Source: Clostridia bacterium (GTDB lineage: Bacteria > Bacillota > Clostridia > RGIG7378). From it: DNA of 42,224 nucleotides. The DNA lies in assembly GCA_017559445.1 (NCBI GenBank), contig JAFYSJ010000018.1:1-42224 (forward strand), in the 5' to 3' direction. The notes beneath the pieces are model-generated. The model saw nothing but the letters and a program-made list of their open reading frames with translations, was not told the DNA's origin and did not search any database. A program made the position numbers and the translations under genes. This document shows positions 40,326 to 42,224 of this stretch, one piece after another (position 1 is the first letter of the stretch; every line of letters starts with the position of its first letter).

Positions 40326-41226
40326 TGTCTTTGCTCCTCGAAAATTTCTGGATTCCCCATACGGAGGTCATTATAACTAAGGCCGCAACTATTGTCACCC
40401 ATGAATAGGGGTCGTGCAAAATGAATATTCCTGCCATAACAGAAACAATAGTTGTTATGTTAGAGAAAGCTGTGGACTGTACCACTGGCAAATATGTGTT
40501 AGCGTAATTAACACCAAAGAATGCCACCACGCTAGATGCAATGCCCAAGTACAAAATATCCACTACATAACTTGTATGCTTAAATGGTTCCACAAAAGCC
40601 TGCAGGTTAGTACTATTTTCAACAGTAGCCAACACCAAAAAAGAAACTGCCGCTACCGCAAACATTCCAAAGGTTCTCTCAAAGGCTGTAAAGTCCTCGC
40701 GACTACCTCTGCTAATCAAGTTAAAGGTTCCCGCTGCAATGGATGAAACCACTAAAAGCACAACACCCAAAACGGTAGTTGTTCCACCAGATGTCTCAGA
40801 CACAGATAAAATAGAAACTGCCACAACGGAAATGCCACACAACAGGTACTGTATCCAAGAAGGTCTTTCCTTCAGGAAAATGGTTGCCTCCAAGGTGCCA
40901 ATAACTGGAACCAACGCAATCATAATCGCACTAAAAGTAGAGGTGGACATCAAAAGTCCATAGTTACCAGTAATGAAATAAATAACTGGCTGGCAAAGGC
41001 CCAACAAAATCAGCTTATACCAAGGTCTACCTTTAAACTTAAGCTTTTGCCTAGTCACCAAAGAAATTAACCACATTACAATGGTGGCAAGCAAAAATCT
41101 GTGTGTCAAAAAAACCATATTTGAGACGCCCAAGGTGCCAATAGCGTCTGTTGTAAACACAAAACTAAAGCCGAAAATCACATTGGATAGCACACCAATG
41201 AATATGGCTAACTTACGCTTGTCCAT
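40318..41226 (-). CDS. EamA/DMT family transporter
   Basis: A 302-residue ten-helix membrane protein of the drug/metabolite transporter superfamily, formed of two EamA repeats. Helix-rich segments such as GVLSNVIFGFSFVFT, ALVPVIGTLEATIFLKERP and the second-half match NITTIVSVMAGIFILHDPYS mark the repeats. I start at the ATG at 41226, which overlaps the SDR stop as TAATG, the same junction used between YitT and DUF3877; ATGs at 41259 and 41253 are alternatives and none has a strong ribosome site. It probably exports amino acids or metabolites. Confidence 0.87.
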   Translation of the reverse strand: MDKRKLAIFIGVLSNVIFGFSFVFTTDAIGTLGVSNMVFLTHRFLLATIVMWLISLVTRQKLKFKGRPWYKLILLGLCQPVIYFITGNYGLLMSTSTFSAIMIALVPVIGTLEATIFLKERPSWIQYLLCGISVVAVSILSVSETSGGTTTVLGVVLLVVSSIAAGTFNLISRGSREDFTAFERTFGMFAVAAVSFLVLATVENSTNLQAFVEPFKHTSYVVDILYLGIASSVVAFFGVNYANTYLPVVQSTAFSNITTIVSVMAGIFILHDPYSWVTIVAALVIMTSVWGIQKFSRSKDNA

Positions 41227-41990
41227 TAATAAAGTTTCTGCATCTTTCCCCATACCCACATTACAAAACTCTTAGGCATAATGCGAGCAGTAATATGCAA
41301 CAATTTAGCATAAAGGCCTGGTACGCAAACGTCTCTCTTGCCCTTTGCCATACACTTCATAGCCTTTTCAACTACAAATTCTGTAGTATATACCTTATCA
41401 AATTTAGTGAAATTCTTTTTATCATTTGCTCTATCAAAGAAAGCTGTCATTACCCAATATGGACAGAATGCAATAGAACGAATGCCTCTTGCCTTAAGTT
41501 CCACATTAAGAGATCTGCTCCAGCTTAGAACAAAAGCCTTAGATGCAGCATAAATAGATGCATGTGGAAGTGGCATAAAGCTAGACATGGAGTCAATATT
41601 CAAAATAACTCCGCTACGATTCATATAAGGAAGTACTGTCTGGGCCATAGCAACATAAGCGCGGCAGTTAAGGTCGATCATGCCAGTGTTATCTGCCATG
41701 GAAATCTCCTCAAATGCACCAAACTTACCATAACCGCTACCATTTACAAGGATCTGAACCCAAGGCTGTTCCTCTGCCAGAGCCTGTGCGATTACATCGA
41801 TGCTGGCCATATCAGTGAGATCTAAAGAAAAAGTTCTAATAGGAGTTGTAGTCCAGGAACTAAGCTGATCCAATCTCTCCTGATTACGAGCAATAGCCCA
41901 AATCTGATCTAACTTATACTCCTTATCTATACGCAAAAGGAACTCTCTGCCCATGCCGGAAGAAGCTCCTGTAATAATAGCAATCTTCAT
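41226..41990 (-). CDS. Short-chain dehydrogenase/reductase
   Basis: A 254-residue NAD(P)-dependent oxidoreductase of the classical SDR type. The cofactor loop TGASSGMG, the NGSGYG variant of the NNAG motif, catalytic Ser in NIDSMSSF and Tyr/Lys in YAASKAF are visible. A basic, partly hydrophobic C-terminus (about 225-250) could touch the membrane. The start at 41990 has AGGAGG nine bases upstream. It is the first gene of the six-gene leftward operon. The substrate is unknown. Confidence 0.9.
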   Translation of the reverse strand: MKIAIITGASSGMGREFLLRIDKEYKLDQIWAIARNQERLDQLSSWTTTPIRTFSLDLTDMASIDVIAQALAEEQPWVQILVNGSGYGKFGAFEEISMADNTGMIDLNCRAYVAMAQTVLPYMNRSGVILNIDSMSSFMPLPHASIYAASKAFVLSWSRSLNVELKARGIRSIAFCPYWVMTAFFDRANDKKNFTKFDKVYTTEFVVEKAMKCMAKGKRDVCVPGLYAKLLHITARIMPKSFVMWVWGKMQKLY

Positions 41991-42026
41991 TAATATGTAC
42001 CTCCTGTACATTATAAATCACCTTAT

Positions 42027-42035
42027 ATTGTAGCA
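42027..42035 (-). promoter_or_regulatory. Likely extended -10 promoter of the SDR operon
   Basis: On the minus strand TGC-TACAAT lies 37 bases before the ATG at 41990. No good -35 box was found at 16-18 bases. Confidence 0.5.
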
Positions 42036-42088
42036 CAAAAAGGCCAAAAATTAAGCAAAAAATAAAGGAAATGGATATAAAATTGATA

Positions 42089-42224
42089 TGTACCCTCTTT
42101 ACTGGACAAACCAGTAAGGAGGGTATTTTTATGCGTTACTCATATGAGTACAAATTGAAATGTGTCGAAATGTATCAACAAGGAGAATGGCCAAAGACTC
42201 CAGAAGGAATAAAAAACAAAGAAT
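42089..42224 (+). mobile_element. Left end of an insertion sequence, probably IS3-like
   Basis: The presumed end begins TGTACCCTC at 42089, directly before a transposase-type gene. TACCCTCTTTACTGG (42091-42105) and CCAGTAAGGAGGGTA (42111-42125) form a 15-pair hairpin (one G-U pair) with an ACAAA loop and a T-run, and the second arm contains the ribosome site of the gene. The true end and any target duplication cannot be fixed because the element leaves the window. Confidence 0.6.
42131..42224 (+). CDS. Transposase OrfA-like protein, partial
   Basis: Thirty-one codons are visible, beginning MRYSYEYKLKCVEMYQQGEW, then PKTPEGI. The pattern 'Y-E-x-K-L-K-C-V-x-x-Y' is that of the helix-turn-helix N-terminus of IS3-family OrfA proteins. 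AAGGAGG lies seven to fourteen bases upstream, inside the hairpin. It runs off the right edge, so it is not known whether the element is intact. Confidence 0.65.
   Translation, partial: MRYSYEYKLKCVEMYQQGEWPKTPEGIKNKE

Overview
The window reads as a chromosomal segment of a low-to-mid GC Gram-positive bacterium of the Clostridia, most likely a gut- or rumen-type Lachnospiraceae relative. The grounds are strong AGGAGG ribosome sites at almost every gene, sigma-A type promoters (several with an extended TGn -10), intrinsic hairpin-plus-T terminators, and Firmicutes-typical families (YitT, DUF3877, DUF3006, YdbC/PC4, M29 and PepF peptidases). The genus is an inference. No rRNA, tRNA or CRISPR array was seen.

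Layout. Positions 1-3750 hold a possible gene edge, a small membrane protein, a MATE exporter, an S51-type peptidase and tcdA. Positions 3875-14378 hold four consecutive minus-strand genes for large secreted, membrane-anchored alkaline phosphatases, each followed by its own terminator. A fifth paralogue lies on the plus strand at 25670-28306. Between them, 14623-22208 is a nearly continuous aromatic amino acid operon transcribed leftward: aroF, tyrA, a CTAG-phased repeat array, aroB, aroA, an aroC-chorismate mutase fusion, an aroE-aroK fusion and aroQ. It covers every step from erythrose-4-phosphate plus PEP to chorismate and on through prephenate towards tyrosine. Positions 22352-25367 carry a GNAT enzyme, an unrecognised protein and a TPM-domain/zinc-ribbon pair.

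From 28397 the right part is mainly peptide turnover and housekeeping: a three-domain fusion (pyroglutamyl peptidase, acetyltransferase, MGMT-like domain), the CCA-adding enzyme, a PC4-like DNA-binding protein, a DUF3006/metallo-beta-lactamase pair, an M29 aminopeptidase, an aldo/keto reductase, and a tightly coupled leftward operon (SDR, EamA transporter, YitT, DUF3877, PepF, second M29 peptidase). The right edge enters an insertion sequence, probably IS3-like.

Most noteworthy: (1) five paralogous cell-surface alkaline phosphatases with complete PhoA-type metal and nucleophile residues, similar-looking beta-sandwich modules before and after the catalytic core in four of them, and a Thr/Pro stalk that is present or absent; (2) an array of short hairpin units phased by CTAG inside the aro operon, related tracts at two other sites, each starting exactly at the 3' end of a gene; (3) the Pcp-GNAT-MGMT fusion and the AroC-chorismate mutase fusion. 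Together the phosphatases and peptidases suggest a cell that scavenges phosphate and peptides at its surface; that ecological reading is inference.
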